Shown here: positions 8,610 through 17,155 of the stretch, in pieces
Layout: the number at the start of each line of letters is the position of its first letter
How positions within the stretch are numbered: the first letter of the stretch is position 1
DNA from: a bacterium
GTDB taxonomy: Bacteria; Ratteibacteria; UBA8468; B48-G9; JAFGKM01
NCBI GenBank assembly: GCA_035371905.1
Contig: DAORXQ010000002.1
Span: forward strand, 1-50,890
Direction of reading: 5' to 3'
DNA: 50,890 bases
Program-made: the position numbers and the translations under genes
Notes under the pieces: model-generated
Told to the model about the DNA's origin: nothing
Database searches by the model: none
The model's input: only the letters and a program-made list of their open reading frames with translations

Positions 8610-9674
8610 ATGATAAAGATAGGAATTATAGGAGCAGGGGGTATTTCTCAGGTAGCACATATCCCAAATTTTCAGAAAATAGATGGTGTTAAAGTTGAAG
8701 CAATATGTGATATAAATGAAGAAAAATTGAATTATGTAGCAGATAAGTTTAATATTCCAAAAAAATTTACTGACTGGGAAAAAATGGTTGAAGAAGATAT
8801 GGATGCTGTTGTTATATGTTCTCCTAATGTATTTCATGCTGTTCAGTCAATAAAAGCAATGGAAAACGGGAAACATGTTTTATGTGAAAAACCAATATGT
8901 TTAACTGTAAAAGAGGCAGAAGACATATTTAAAACTGTTGAAAAAACAAAAAAAGTTTTTATGGGTGCTTTTCCGAGAAGATTTCTTGGAGAAACAATGG
9001 TGTTAAAAAAACTTGTAAATGATGGATTTTTTGGAGAGATTTATTATTTAAAAGCAAGTTATTTAAGGAGAAGAGGAATACCTGGCCTTGGAACATGGTT
9101 TACAAGTAAAAAACTTGCTGGTGGAGGTCCTATGATGGATGTTGGAGTTCATATGATAGATATGGTTTTATATATTGCAGGGTTAACAGACCCAAAAATA
9201 GTTTTTGGAGCGACATTTGAAAAGTTTAAGGATAAAGCAGTTGACGGTGGATGGCCTCCTGCTGAAACAAGGAAAGGAGATAAACCTACAGGAAAAATGG
9301 AAGTAGAGGATTTGGCAAATGGTTTTGTTAAATTTTCAAATGGAGCGGTTCTTTTTGTAGAGGCAAGTTGGGCTGGAAATTCTGAGGTTGGACTTAAAGG
9401 TAGTTTATTTGGAACAAAAGCAGGTGCACAATTACCAGACCCTCTTGATAATAAAAATCCAGTCAGAATTTATACTGAAACGAATGGAGTAGTAAGTGAT
9501 ATTATCCCTGAGATTCCAAAAATAGATACATATTTTGAAGAGGTTAAACATTTTATTGAGTGTATTAGAGAAGGAAAACAGCCAATTACAAAAAAGGAAG
9601 AAATAATAGGTGTAGTTAAAATAATTGAGGGTATATATAAATCCGCAGAGAAAAACGGACCTATTATATTTTAA
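8610..9674 (+). CDS. Gfo/Idh/MocA-family oxidoreductase (second of three)
   Basis: 354 residues. GIIGAGGISQVAHIPN at the N-terminus binds the dinucleotide; CEKPICLTVKEAE carries the EKP lysine (~residue 95); MMDVGVHMIDMVLYI carries the typical C-terminal Asp/His pair. The middle segment with GTWFTSKKLAGGGP is characteristic of many family members acting on glycosides. Start follows a clear AAGGAGGT. It is clearly diverged from the first and third copies, so these are not recent tandem duplicates and each probably has its own step or substrate. Confidence 0.9.
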   Translation: MIKIGIIGAGGISQVAHIPNFQKIDGVKVEAICDINEEKLNYVADKFNIPKKFTDWEKMVEEDMDAVVICSPNVFHAVQSIKAMENGKHVLCEKPICLTVKEAEDIFKTVEKTKKVFMGAFPRRFLGETMVLKKLVNDGFFGEIYYLKASYLRRRGIPGLGTWFTSKKLAGGGPMMDVGVHMIDMVLYIAGLTDPKIVFGATFEKFKDKAVDGGWPPAETRKGDKPTGKMEVEDLANGFVKFSNGAVLFVEASWAGNSEVGLKGSLFGTKAGAQLPDPLDNKNPVRIYTETNGVVSDIIPEIPKIDTYFEEVKHFIECIREGKQPITKKEEIIGVVKIIEGIYKSAEKNGPIIF

Positions 9675-9677
9675 AAA

Positions 9678-11042
9678 ATGTTTTTTGGAATAAGTGGTTT
9701 ATATTTCACAGATAAAGATTTAGATATTGAAAAACAGCAATTAATTGATGAAGGAAGAGATATTGGAGAGATAGAAAAAGAATTTGAAGAGATGAAAAAT
9801 TTTTTGAAAAACAAAAATCCATTAGAATATCAGGAAAAAATATTTTTTCTTTTTGATAAATGTCAGAAATTACCACAGAAAAAGGATTATAAATACTTTG
9901 AACCAATAAAATTTGAAGATATAAAAAGCGAATGGAACAATAATTTTTTTAAAATTGAAAATAAACTTACTGAAAAGGAAATAAAAGATAAAATTTATGG
10001 TGGCTGGCTTGGTAGATGTGCTGGATGTCTTCTTGGAAAACCAGTTGAGGGATGGAGTAAAAAGAAAATTGAAAATTTTTTAAAAGATACAGGACAGTTT
10101 CCTTTAAGATTCTATATGAGAAGTGATTTTAATGAAGAAATACTTGAAAAATATAATATTAACAGAAATGCTCCTTTTATCAATAATATAAAAAATATGG
10201 TTGAGGATGATGATATAAACTATACTGTTCTTGCTCTTACTTTGATAGAAAAATATGGCTTTAATTTTTCAGCAATTGATTTTGCTTATAACTTTTTACA
10301 AAAACTTCCTGTTTTAAGAACATGTACTGCAGAAAGAATTACATATAAAAATCTTGTAAATCTTATTTCTCCTGATTATTCTGCTTTATTCAGAAATCCT
10401 TACAGAGAATGGATAGGTGCACAGATAAGAACTGATTTTTATGGATATATAACACCTGGAAATCCTGAAAAAGGGGTTGAACTTGCATATAAAGATGCTT
10501 CTGTAACTCATATAAAAAATGGTGTTTATGGAGCAATGTTTATAACTGCAATGATATCAATTGCTTTTTATGAAAAAGATATTAAAAAAATTGTAAAAAA
10601 TGCATTGAGTTTTATACCTCAAAAATCAAGATTAGCAGAGGGTATAGAAGAAATATTAAATTATAAAGAAAAAAATCTTTCATATGAAGAAGTTGTAAAT
10701 ATTATCCATAATAAATGGAATGAGAAAAATCCACATCACTGGTGTCATGTAATAAGTAATGCTCAGATTGTTGTAATTGGTCTTCTATGGGGTAATAAAG
10801 ATTTTGGAGATTCAGTATGTAAGGCAGTAAATGCTGGATTTGACACCGATTGTAATGGAGCAACTGTTGGTTCAATTCTCGGAGTATTGTTTGGAAAGAA
10901 AAATTTACCCTCTGAATGGATTAAGGTTTTGAATAATAAAGTAGAAACAGGAGTTTCAGGTTATAGTAAAGCAAAAATTTCAGAACTGGCAAAAAAAACA
11001 TATGATATTTATAAGAAAGGAGAAAAAGATGGAAAAAGTTAG
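9678..11042 (+). CDS. ADP-ribosylglycohydrolase-fold protein with N-terminal extension
   Basis: 454 residues. About 100 residues of unrecognised, mostly charged sequence precede an ADP-ribosylglycohydrolase (DraG-type) domain starting at GGWLGRCAGCLLGKP. Metal-ligand positions appear as EDDDINYT (~residue 175, in place of the usual DDTxM) and GFDTDCNGATVGSILG near residue 390 (DTD motif conserved, then CN instead of the common TNAA-like residues). These substitutions suggest a subgroup that does not act on ADP-ribosyl-arginine. Sitting among sugar oxidoreductases, it may cleave another N- or O-glycosidic bond; this is inference. No ribosome site is evident 3 nt after the previous stop, so translation is probably coupled. 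Confidence 0.82.
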   Translation: MFFGISGLYFTDKDLDIEKQQLIDEGRDIGEIEKEFEEMKNFLKNKNPLEYQEKIFFLFDKCQKLPQKKDYKYFEPIKFEDIKSEWNNNFFKIENKLTEKEIKDKIYGGWLGRCAGCLLGKPVEGWSKKKIENFLKDTGQFPLRFYMRSDFNEEILEKYNINRNAPFINNIKNMVEDDDINYTVLALTLIEKYGFNFSAIDFAYNFLQKLPVLRTCTAERITYKNLVNLISPDYSALFRNPYREWIGAQIRTDFYGYITPGNPEKGVELAYKDASVTHIKNGVYGAMFITAMISIAFYEKDIKKIVKNALSFIPQKSRLAEGIEEILNYKEKNLSYEEVVNIIHNKWNEKNPHHWCHVISNAQIVVIGLLWGNKDFGDSVCKAVNAGFDTDCNGATVGSILGVLFGKKNLPSEWIKVLNNKVETGVSGYSKAKISELAKKTYDIYKKGEKDGKS

Positions 11043-12231
11043 AATTGGGATAATTGGTTGTGGAGGGATAAGTAAATGTCATATTGATGGGGTGAAAATA
11101 CTTGCTGAAAATGGTTGTAAAGAAATAGAAATAACCGCACTTTGTGATGAAAGAATAGAAAATGCAGAAGAAAAAAAAGAAATGATTTTAGAGTTTCAAA
11201 AAAATGAACCAGTTATTTTTACTGATTACGAGGAGATAATTTCAAAAAAAATATGTGATGGATTTGTTTTATGTCTTCCTCATTTTCTTCATCATACAAT
11301 AGGACTTGAACTTCTCAAAAACAATTATCATATTATGATAGAAAAACCACTTGCTTTGACTTTAAAAGCAGGAAAGAAACTTGTGAATGAAGCAAAAAAA
11401 AGGAATCTGGTTTTATCAGTTGCTGAAAATGTAAGAAGATATTTATCTCCAAGAAGTATAAAATGGGTTATTGAGAATAAAAAATATTTGGGTGATATAA
11501 GGTTTGCTCTTGTAAATTTAGTTATGAATGGACCTTTTGATTATACCAAATATGCTTTAAAATGGAGAGGAATAAAAGTTTTAAGTGGTGGTGGAATGAT
11601 TATGGATAGCGGTCATCATTTTGCTGATATGCTTTTATATCTTTTTGGAGAAGTTGAAGATGTATATTGTGAAATAAAGAGATTTGATTCAAGAATAATA
11701 GAAGAGGTTCCATTTTTAAAAAAGGGTAGGGCAGATGTAGAAGATACATGGAGTGCTATCATAAAATTTAAAAGCGGGATTTTTATAAACTGGGTTTATT
11801 CAAGGTCTGCACCTGGATTTAATTTAAATTTTGGAATGTATTCAGGTGAAAATGGAGCCATAAAAGATAAAGGATTTGTTTTTCATCCTTTCCAGAATGG
11901 TGGAGATATAATTTTGAATAACGAAAAAGTAATAAAAAGTGAAGAAATAGAAAAAGAATTTTTAAATAGTTTAACAGAAGAAGAAAAAGAAGAACTTTTC
12001 CCTTATAACTGCTATGATGGATTTGGTCTTGAATGGATTGATTTTGCAAGAGGGATAAAAGGAGAAAGAAAGGTTGAAATTGACGGAGAAGATGGTTTGA
12101 AAATTATGGCTTTATGTGAAAGTTGTTATGAATCCGATTATTTAAAATCATCTGTAAAATATGGGGATGTTTATTCTGGAAAAATTAAAAATTACCAGAA
12201 AGAAATTAATGATTTCTGGAAAATAAAATAA
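11029..12231 (+). CDS. Gfo/Idh/MocA-family oxidoreductase (third of three)
   Basis: 400 residues from the ATG at 11029, chosen because it has an AGGAG site 7 nt upstream and begins just before the Rossmann motif GIIGCGGISKCH; an earlier ATG at 11002 would add nine residues inside the preceding gene. IEKPLALTLKAG carries the EKP lysine and MIMDSGHHFADMLLYL the Asp/His pair. It is longer than its two neighbours, with a bigger C-terminal domain. It overlaps the ADP-ribosylglycohydrolase-like gene by 14 nt, tying the two functionally. It is the last clear member of the sugar operon. Confidence 0.9.
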   Translation: MEKVRIGIIGCGGISKCHIDGVKILAENGCKEIEITALCDERIENAEEKKEMILEFQKNEPVIFTDYEEIISKKICDGFVLCLPHFLHHTIGLELLKNNYHIMIEKPLALTLKAGKKLVNEAKKRNLVLSVAENVRRYLSPRSIKWVIENKKYLGDIRFALVNLVMNGPFDYTKYALKWRGIKVLSGGGMIMDSGHHFADMLLYLFGEVEDVYCEIKRFDSRIIEEVPFLKKGRADVEDTWSAIIKFKSGIFINWVYSRSAPGFNLNFGMYSGENGAIKDKGFVFHPFQNGGDIILNNEKVIKSEEIEKEFLNSLTEEEKEELFPYNCYDGFGLEWIDFARGIKGERKVEIDGEDGLKIMALCESCYESDYLKSSVKYGDVYSGKIKNYQKEINDFWKIK

Positions 12232-12289
12232 ATGAAAAACATAAATAACAGACAGAACTTAATTTTCCAGATTAAAAAAGGGGGAAGGT

Positions 12290-12781
12290 ATGGATTTATT
12301 GAAAATTTTAAAAGAAAGAAGAAGTATAAGGAAGTATCAAAAAAAGGAAGTTCCAAAAGATATTATTGAAGATATAATTGATTGTGCCAGATTTGCTCCA
12401 AGCGCTATCAACATCCAGCCATGGGAGTTTGTAATTGTTACGGACAAAAACATGAGAGAAAAGATAGCAGAAATTACTGATTACGGGAAATTTATAAAGG
12501 AATCTCCTGTTTGTATTGCAGTTTTCTGTAAAGATACAAAATATTATCTTGAAGATGGTTCTGCTGCTACTACATATATTTTACTTGCTGCAAAAGCATA
12601 TGGACTTGGAAGTTGCTGGGTTGCTGGAGATAAAAAATTTTATGCAGAAAAGATTAGAGAATTACTTGGAGTTCCTGAAGGATACAAACTTATAAGTTTA
12701 ATTTCAATAGGATATCCTGATGAAGAACCTAAACCAAAAAAGAGAGAATTGAAAGAATTAATACATTGGGAAAAATGGTAA
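12290..12781 (+). CDS. Nitroreductase-family FMN oxidoreductase
   Basis: 163 residues, short but complete for the compact nitroreductase group. FMN-binding landmarks: ERRSIRKY at residues 9-16, ARFAPSAINIQPWEFV near 33-48, and the C-terminal GLGSCWVAG and ISIGYP. Substrates in this family range from nitro compounds to quinones and flavins, and the sequence does not settle it. It follows the sugar operon after 58 nt with its own GGGGGAAGG site. It may be the operon's tail or independent. It ends 3 nt from the convergent rhomboid gene. Confidence 0.88.
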   Translation: MDLLKILKERRSIRKYQKKEVPKDIIEDIIDCARFAPSAINIQPWEFVIVTDKNMREKIAEITDYGKFIKESPVCIAVFCKDTKYYLEDGSAATTYILLAAKAYGLGSCWVAGDKKFYAEKIRELLGVPEGYKLISLISIGYPDEEPKPKKRELKELIHWEKW

Positions 12782-12784
12782 AAA

Positions 12785-13927
12785 TCAGAATTTCTGTATT
12801 AATTTTGGAAGTTCTTTTTCAAGATAATATTTACTTTCCTCATACACATCACTGTATGGATAAAAAATAACTATCTGTAAGAATGCCTGTTTTGCCTTTT
12901 CATAATCACCTGACAGGAGACATATCTTACCAAAGTTTAAAAGAGCATTATCAGCAAGTTTGCTTAAAGGATAATTCAAAATAAAATTTCTATAAGCAAT
13001 TAAAGCAGAAGTATAATCACCCTGTCTGTAAAAGGAATCAGCAATTTCATACTGAATTTTTTCATCCATACATAAATCAGGATATTTTTCTATTCCTTTT
13101 TTATAAATCTGAGTTCCAAAATATCTATCCTCATAAATTGTATTTTTTATCTTCTCCTTAATTTTTTCTATTTCAGCAGTTTCTTCTATATTGTATAAAA
13201 CTTTTTCTGTTGAACCAAGAAGTTGAAGAAGCATATTTTCTCCAAGTTTTACATTTTCTCTGTATTTTGCTTCTCTATATAGTTTTGTTCCAAGTCCAAT
13301 AATTGCTCCGAATAGAAAGCCACCAAAATGTGCAGAATAAGCAACCTGAGATTGAACTTTATATAGCGAAACAAATAAAGTGTTTAATCCCTGTATAAAA
13401 AACCAGAAAAAAAGCCACACATATGAATAAATTTCAAATTCGCCCCATCTTACAAATATTATAAAAGCCCATATAAAATATTTAAAAGTTATTCTGCTTT
13501 TAGGAAATAAAATAGCATAAGCACCAAGAATTCCTGAAATTGCACCTGATGCACCTATAACAGGGATATTGATAAATTTTTCAGGTATTAGCCATGAGTA
13601 TAAAATCCCTGCAAAAATACCCGAAAGAAGATAAAAAAATAAAAAATTTATCCTTCCCCATCTATCTTCAACATTATCTCCAAGGAGCCATAAATACCAC
13701 ATATTAAAGCCAAGATGAAAAAGCCCTCCATGAAGAAACATAGAAGTAAGTAAAGTTTTGAAAGAAAAATTGGCAGGAATAAAACCATATTTTGAAACTA
13801 TTTCTCTGTATTCAGGTGAAAAACCAAAGGCAAAATATATAAGGCAGTTTATAAAAATTATAAAAGTTACTACTATCGGAAACCTTTTAACACCATATTC
13901 ATCCCTGACAGGAAAAAAGAAAAACAT
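12785..13927 (-). CDS. Rhomboid intramembrane serine protease with C-terminal TPR region
   Basis: 380 residues. A six-helix rhomboid domain (about 1-215) has the catalytic Ser127 in GASGAISG and His200 in SAHFGGF, with the conserved HGGxxHLxxN element (H66, H71, N75), so it should be an active membrane protease. The C-terminal ~160 residues contain YbgF-like tetratricopeptide repeats (YEIADSFYRQGDYTSALIAY; GDYEKAKQAF), probably a protein-binding arm. The start overlaps the rnfA stop as TAATG, so it is the last gene of the rnf operon, in the slot where rnfB normally lies. The target is unknown. Confidence 0.9.
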   Translation of the reverse strand: MFFFFPVRDEYGVKRFPIVVTFIIFINCLIYFAFGFSPEYREIVSKYGFIPANFSFKTLLTSMFLHGGLFHLGFNMWYLWLLGDNVEDRWGRINFLFFYLLSGIFAGILYSWLIPEKFINIPVIGASGAISGILGAYAILFPKSRITFKYFIWAFIIFVRWGEFEIYSYVWLFFWFFIQGLNTLFVSLYKVQSQVAYSAHFGGFLFGAIIGLGTKLYREAKYRENVKLGENMLLQLLGSTEKVLYNIEETAEIEKIKEKIKNTIYEDRYFGTQIYKKGIEKYPDLCMDEKIQYEIADSFYRQGDYTSALIAYRNFILNYPLSKLADNALLNFGKICLLSGDYEKAKQAFLQIVIFYPYSDVYEESKYYLEKELPKLIQKF

Positions 13928-14517
13928 TATAGTTTAAATAGGCCCTTAAAACCAAGAAATGCTAAACTCATCAAGGCAGCAAGAATAAAAGCAATGGGTA
14001 CTCCTCTAAAACTTTCCGGAATAGGTGCAAGTTCAATTTCTTCTCTTATAGTAGCAAAAACAATTATTACAAAGCAATATCCAGCAGAAATCCCGAGAGA
14101 AAAAACAAAGTTCTGTATAAAGGAAAATTTATAATCAATTCCAAGAAAAGCACTTGCTAAAATTGCACAATTTGTTGTAATTAAAGGGAGATAAATGCCA
14201 AATGCACGATATAAGGCAGGTAATTTTTTTCTTATTATCATTTCCTCAAACTGAACAAATGAAGCAATTGTTAGTATAAAAGTAGTCGTCCTTAAATATT
14301 CAAGATGAAAAGGTAAAAGTAAAAAATTATAAACAGCCCAACTTATACTGCATGCCATAACAGTTACAAAAATAACAGCAATACCCATTCCAATTGATGA
14401 TTTTATATTTGTTGAAATACCAATAAAAGAGCAGAGTCCGAGAAATCTTATAAGTAAAATATTATTTATTAAAAAAGCAGAAAGAAAAATAAAAAATAAA
14501 TTTGTCTCATTTAACAT
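13927..14517 (-). CDS. rnfA: Rnf electron-transport complex subunit A
   Basis: 196-residue integral membrane subunit, six predicted helices, homologous to NqrE. The Cys in FLGLCSFIG (~28) and in TTNCAILAS (~113) match the conserved cysteines that, with RnfE, hold the membrane-embedded Fe-S cluster. Rnf couples ferredoxin:NAD+ electron transfer to Na+ or H+ movement. Overlaps rnfE by 7 nt and the rhomboid gene by 1 nt. Confidence 0.95.
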   Translation of the reverse strand: MLNETNLFFIFLSAFLINNILLIRFLGLCSFIGISTNIKSSIGMGIAVIFVTVMACSISWAVYNFLLLPFHLEYLRTTTFILTIASFVQFEEMIIRKKLPALYRAFGIYLPLITTNCAILASAFLGIDYKFSFIQNFVFSLGISAGYCFVIIVFATIREEIELAPIPESFRGVPIAFILAALMSLAFLGFKGLFKL

Positions 14518-15119
14518 ATTTTCTTTCCTTTTTCAATTTTCTGTTTTAAAGCAATTAAAATTCCTATTACCAAAAAAGCTCCTGGTGGCATAATCATAAT
14601 TAAAAATGGACTGAAATCAGGTCCAAATAATGCCTTTCCCATAAATGTTCCATTTCCAAGCACTTCTCTTATAGTTGCAATTACAAAAATTATTAAAGTA
14701 AAACCGAGTCCCATACCGAGACCATCAAGAATAGAATTTATAACATTATTTTTTGAAGCAAAACCCTCTGCACGGCCAAGAATTATACAGTTAACAACTA
14801 TTAAAGGCAAGTATACTCCAAGATTTCTGTGTATCTGTGGAGAATATGCAGCAAGTGTGTAATCAGTAATTGTAACAAATGTGGCGATAACAACTATATA
14901 TACAGGAATCCTTACATGTGAAGGAACTATATTTTTTATTAAGGAAATTACAAAATTTGAGCCGGTTAAAACAAAAATGACAGCAATTCCCATACCAAGA
15001 GCATCTTTTATAGAACTACTTACAGCAAGAACAGGACATAATCCAAGCATTATAAAAAGTATTGGATTTTCTCTCCAAATTCCATTTAAAAAAACTTTAA
15101 AATCAATTATTTTTTTCAT
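14511..15119 (-). CDS. rnfE: Rnf electron-transport complex subunit E
   Basis: 202-residue membrane subunit homologous to NqrD and to the adjacent RnfA. Landmarks: WRENPILFIMLGLCPVLAV (conserved Cys ~27), AYSPQIHRNLGVYLPLIVVNC and ILGRAEGFA, and the final GAFLVIGI helix. With RnfA it forms the symmetric membrane core carrying the Fe-S cluster. It overlaps the preceding flavoprotein gene by 4 nt. Confidence 0.95.
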   Translation of the reverse strand: MKKIIDFKVFLNGIWRENPILFIMLGLCPVLAVSSSIKDALGMGIAVIFVLTGSNFVISLIKNIVPSHVRIPVYIVVIATFVTITDYTLAAYSPQIHRNLGVYLPLIVVNCIILGRAEGFASKNNVINSILDGLGMGLGFTLIIFVIATIREVLGNGTFMGKALFGPDFSPFLIMIMPPGAFLVIGILIALKQKIEKGKKIC

Positions 15120-15685
15120 TTTAAATTTTCTACAAAATTTTTAATTTTTCTCTTAACCTCAGGATTATCAATAATATCTTTTTCTGATAGAACATTACAA
15201 ATAACAATTCTTCCTATATCTTCCATTTTATGATATTCAACCATTCTTGAATAACTTTCAACCACAAGGTCAGCACCTTCAAATTCATCTCCTGCTGCTG
15301 TAATAATAAGACCGCATTTTTTATTTTCAACAAGTGATATATAAGTTCCGTCTTCATTATATTTACCAAAACAGAATGTTCGGTCAATAAATGATTTAAT
15401 AAGCCACGAAAAGGACCAGCAGAAAACAGGAGTTGTAATTAAAATACAATCAGAACTTAAAATCTTTTCATATAATTCCTGCATATCATCCTTTATAGAA
15501 CAATTTGGTTTATCCTTAATTTTCTGACATTCATAACATTCAATACATCCACTTATTTTTTTATCAATTAAATAAATCTCTTCTGTTTCATGTCCATTTT
15601 TATTCAACTCTTCAAGAACAATACCCAAGACCTTTGCAGTATTTCCATCTTTCCTTGGACTACCAAGAAAAGATAATATTTTCAT
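15116..15685 (-). CDS. Iron-sulfur flavoprotein-like NADPH-dependent FMN reductase family protein, inserted in the rnf operon
   Basis: 189 residues of flavodoxin-like fold. SPRKDGNTAKVL (residues 9-20) is the FMN phosphate loop; TTPVFCWSFSWLIKSFIDR is the typical second flavin segment. Cys47, 50, 53 and 62 (GCIECYEC...NC) resemble the compact CX2CX2C...C cluster motif of iron-sulfur flavoproteins, here with an eight-residue last gap. It lies between rnfG and rnfE, with 4-nt overlaps on both sides, so it is translated with the complex. That placement is not the usual CDGEAB order. It could be an electron carrier or regulator for Rnf; I cannot tell from sequence. Confidence 0.83.
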   Translation of the reverse strand: MKILSFLGSPRKDGNTAKVLGIVLEELNKNGHETEEIYLIDKKISGCIECYECQKIKDKPNCSIKDDMQELYEKILSSDCILITTPVFCWSFSWLIKSFIDRTFCFGKYNEDGTYISLVENKKCGLIITAAGDEFEGADLVVESYSRMVEYHKMEDIGRIVICNVLSEKDIIDNPEVKRKIKNFVENLK

Positions 15686-16224
15686 TTTGACTCCTTTGCA
15701 ATATTTTCAAGTAATTTTCTGACTCCATCTGTTACTGCTCTTGAAGAAATAGTTGCTCCTGTAATTGAATCTATTTTTCCATCTGTTTTGTCTTTCTTCA
15801 AATAAATTTCGTCTTTTGTTTTTCCTGTAAATTGATTTAAAAAACTATCCTGTGTTATTTTTGAACCAAGTCCTGGTGTTTCATTATGTTCTTTTATTTT
15901 TATCTTTTTAATTTTATTTTCATTATCAATTCCAACTTTTACTGTGATGTATCCACCATAACCCATCGTTTTTACTTCAAATATTTTCCCAATTTCTTCT
16001 TCATTTTTATTTAAGACAGAAAAATATTTAATTCCTTTAATTTCCTTTTCTTCAAATTTTACACCTTCAGGAAAAATCTCTTTATTCAATTTTTCTTCTT
16101 CCTGTTTTTTTATTTCTTCAATTTTTGGTTTTGTTGTATTGTAAACTTGAGCAAGAAGAAATCCTGAAATTCCGCAGATAAATGTAATAACTAAAATGCC
16201 GATTATAATATCCTTTTTTTTCAT
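15682..16224 (-). CDS. rnfG: Rnf electron-transport complex subunit G
   Basis: 180 residues: an N-terminal membrane helix (about 6-26) and a periplasmic FMN-binding domain. The covalent flavin site is TGATISS with Thr158 as the expected FMN-phosphoester residue; HNETPGLG (113-120) is the second family signature. FMN attachment needs an ApbE-type transferase. None is adjacent, though a UPF0280 protein, distantly ApbE-like, is encoded at 38437-39177. Overlaps rnfD and the flavoprotein gene by 4 nt each. Confidence 0.95.
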   Translation of the reverse strand: MKKKDIIIGILVITFICGISGFLLAQVYNTTKPKIEEIKKQEEEKLNKEIFPEGVKFEEKEIKGIKYFSVLNKNEEEIGKIFEVKTMGYGGYITVKVGIDNENKIKKIKIKEHNETPGLGSKITQDSFLNQFTGKTKDEIYLKKDKTDGKIDSITGATISSRAVTDGVRKLLENIAKESK

Positions 16225-17153
16225 TTTTTACTCCCGAATTTTTTTGGTACAGTATATCTATTTATCATAGGAACAAGTGAATTCATAAATAAAATTGAAT
16301 AACACACACCTTCTGGATAACCTCCTGCTTTTCTTATCAAAAATGTTATAATTCCGCAACCAATTCCAAATATTATTTTACCCTTTTTTGTTATTGGAGA
16401 GGTAACATAATCAGTTGCCATGAAAAAAGCACCGAGAATAAGACCACCACCCATTATTTGACATAAAATATTCTGTTTGAAGAAAAGAGATAGAATAGCA
16501 ACCGTAAGGATATAGGAAAAAGGAATATGCCAGGAAATTACCCTTTTATAAATAAGGAAAAATCCACCAATAAGTAATAATAATGTACTTGTTTCTCCTA
16601 TACAACCAGGTCTTGTTCCAATAAACATTTGCCATAAAGAAGGAAGTTGTTGATTAAGTTTTTCTTTAATTATAAATAAAGGGGTTGCAGAAGTTATAGC
16701 ATCTATCCTGTAATCAAATGGCTGAATAAACTTTGTCATTTCAACAGGATATGAAGCAAGTAAAATGGCTCTACTTGCAAGTGCAGGATTGAAAATGTTA
16801 AAACCGATTCCACCAAATAATTCTTTAACCAAAAAAATTGCAAGGAAACCACCAATTCCAGCAATCCATAAAGGAATTCTCGGTGGTAAAACAAAAGCAA
16901 GAAGAATACCTGTTACAATAGCACTTCCATCAAAAACTTCTATTTTCTTTCTGGTTAGAATTTTGAATAAAAGTTCACTCACTATGCATGAAATTATGGA
17001 TATAATGATAACTTCAAGCACATAAATCCCAAAAAAATATATACTTCCAATAAGAGCAGGGATTAAAGAAATTACCACATAAAACATTATCTTTCCTGTT
17101 GTTTCACTGCTATGAATATGAGGAGAACAATTTATTTTACAAACTTTTTCCAT
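16221..17153 (-). CDS. rnfD: Rnf electron-transport complex subunit D
   Basis: 310 residues, about nine membrane helices, homologue of NqrB. The covalent FMN motif is DAITSATPL with Thr157. FNPALASRA (~121) and the GGGLILGAFFMATDYVTSP segment are family signatures. Two nucleotides separate it from rnfC. It is somewhat shorter than typical RnfD but all landmark segments are present. Confidence 0.95.
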   Translation of the reverse strand: MEKVCKINCSPHIHSSETTGKIMFYVVISLIPALIGSIYFFGIYVLEVIIISIISCIVSELLFKILTRKKIEVFDGSAIVTGILLAFVLPPRIPLWIAGIGGFLAIFLVKELFGGIGFNIFNPALASRAILLASYPVEMTKFIQPFDYRIDAITSATPLFIIKEKLNQQLPSLWQMFIGTRPGCIGETSTLLLLIGGFFLIYKRVISWHIPFSYILTVAILSLFFKQNILCQIMGGGLILGAFFMATDYVTSPITKKGKIIFGIGCGIITFLIRKAGGYPEGVCYSILFMNSLVPMINRYTVPKKFGSKK

Positions 17154-17155
17154 AT

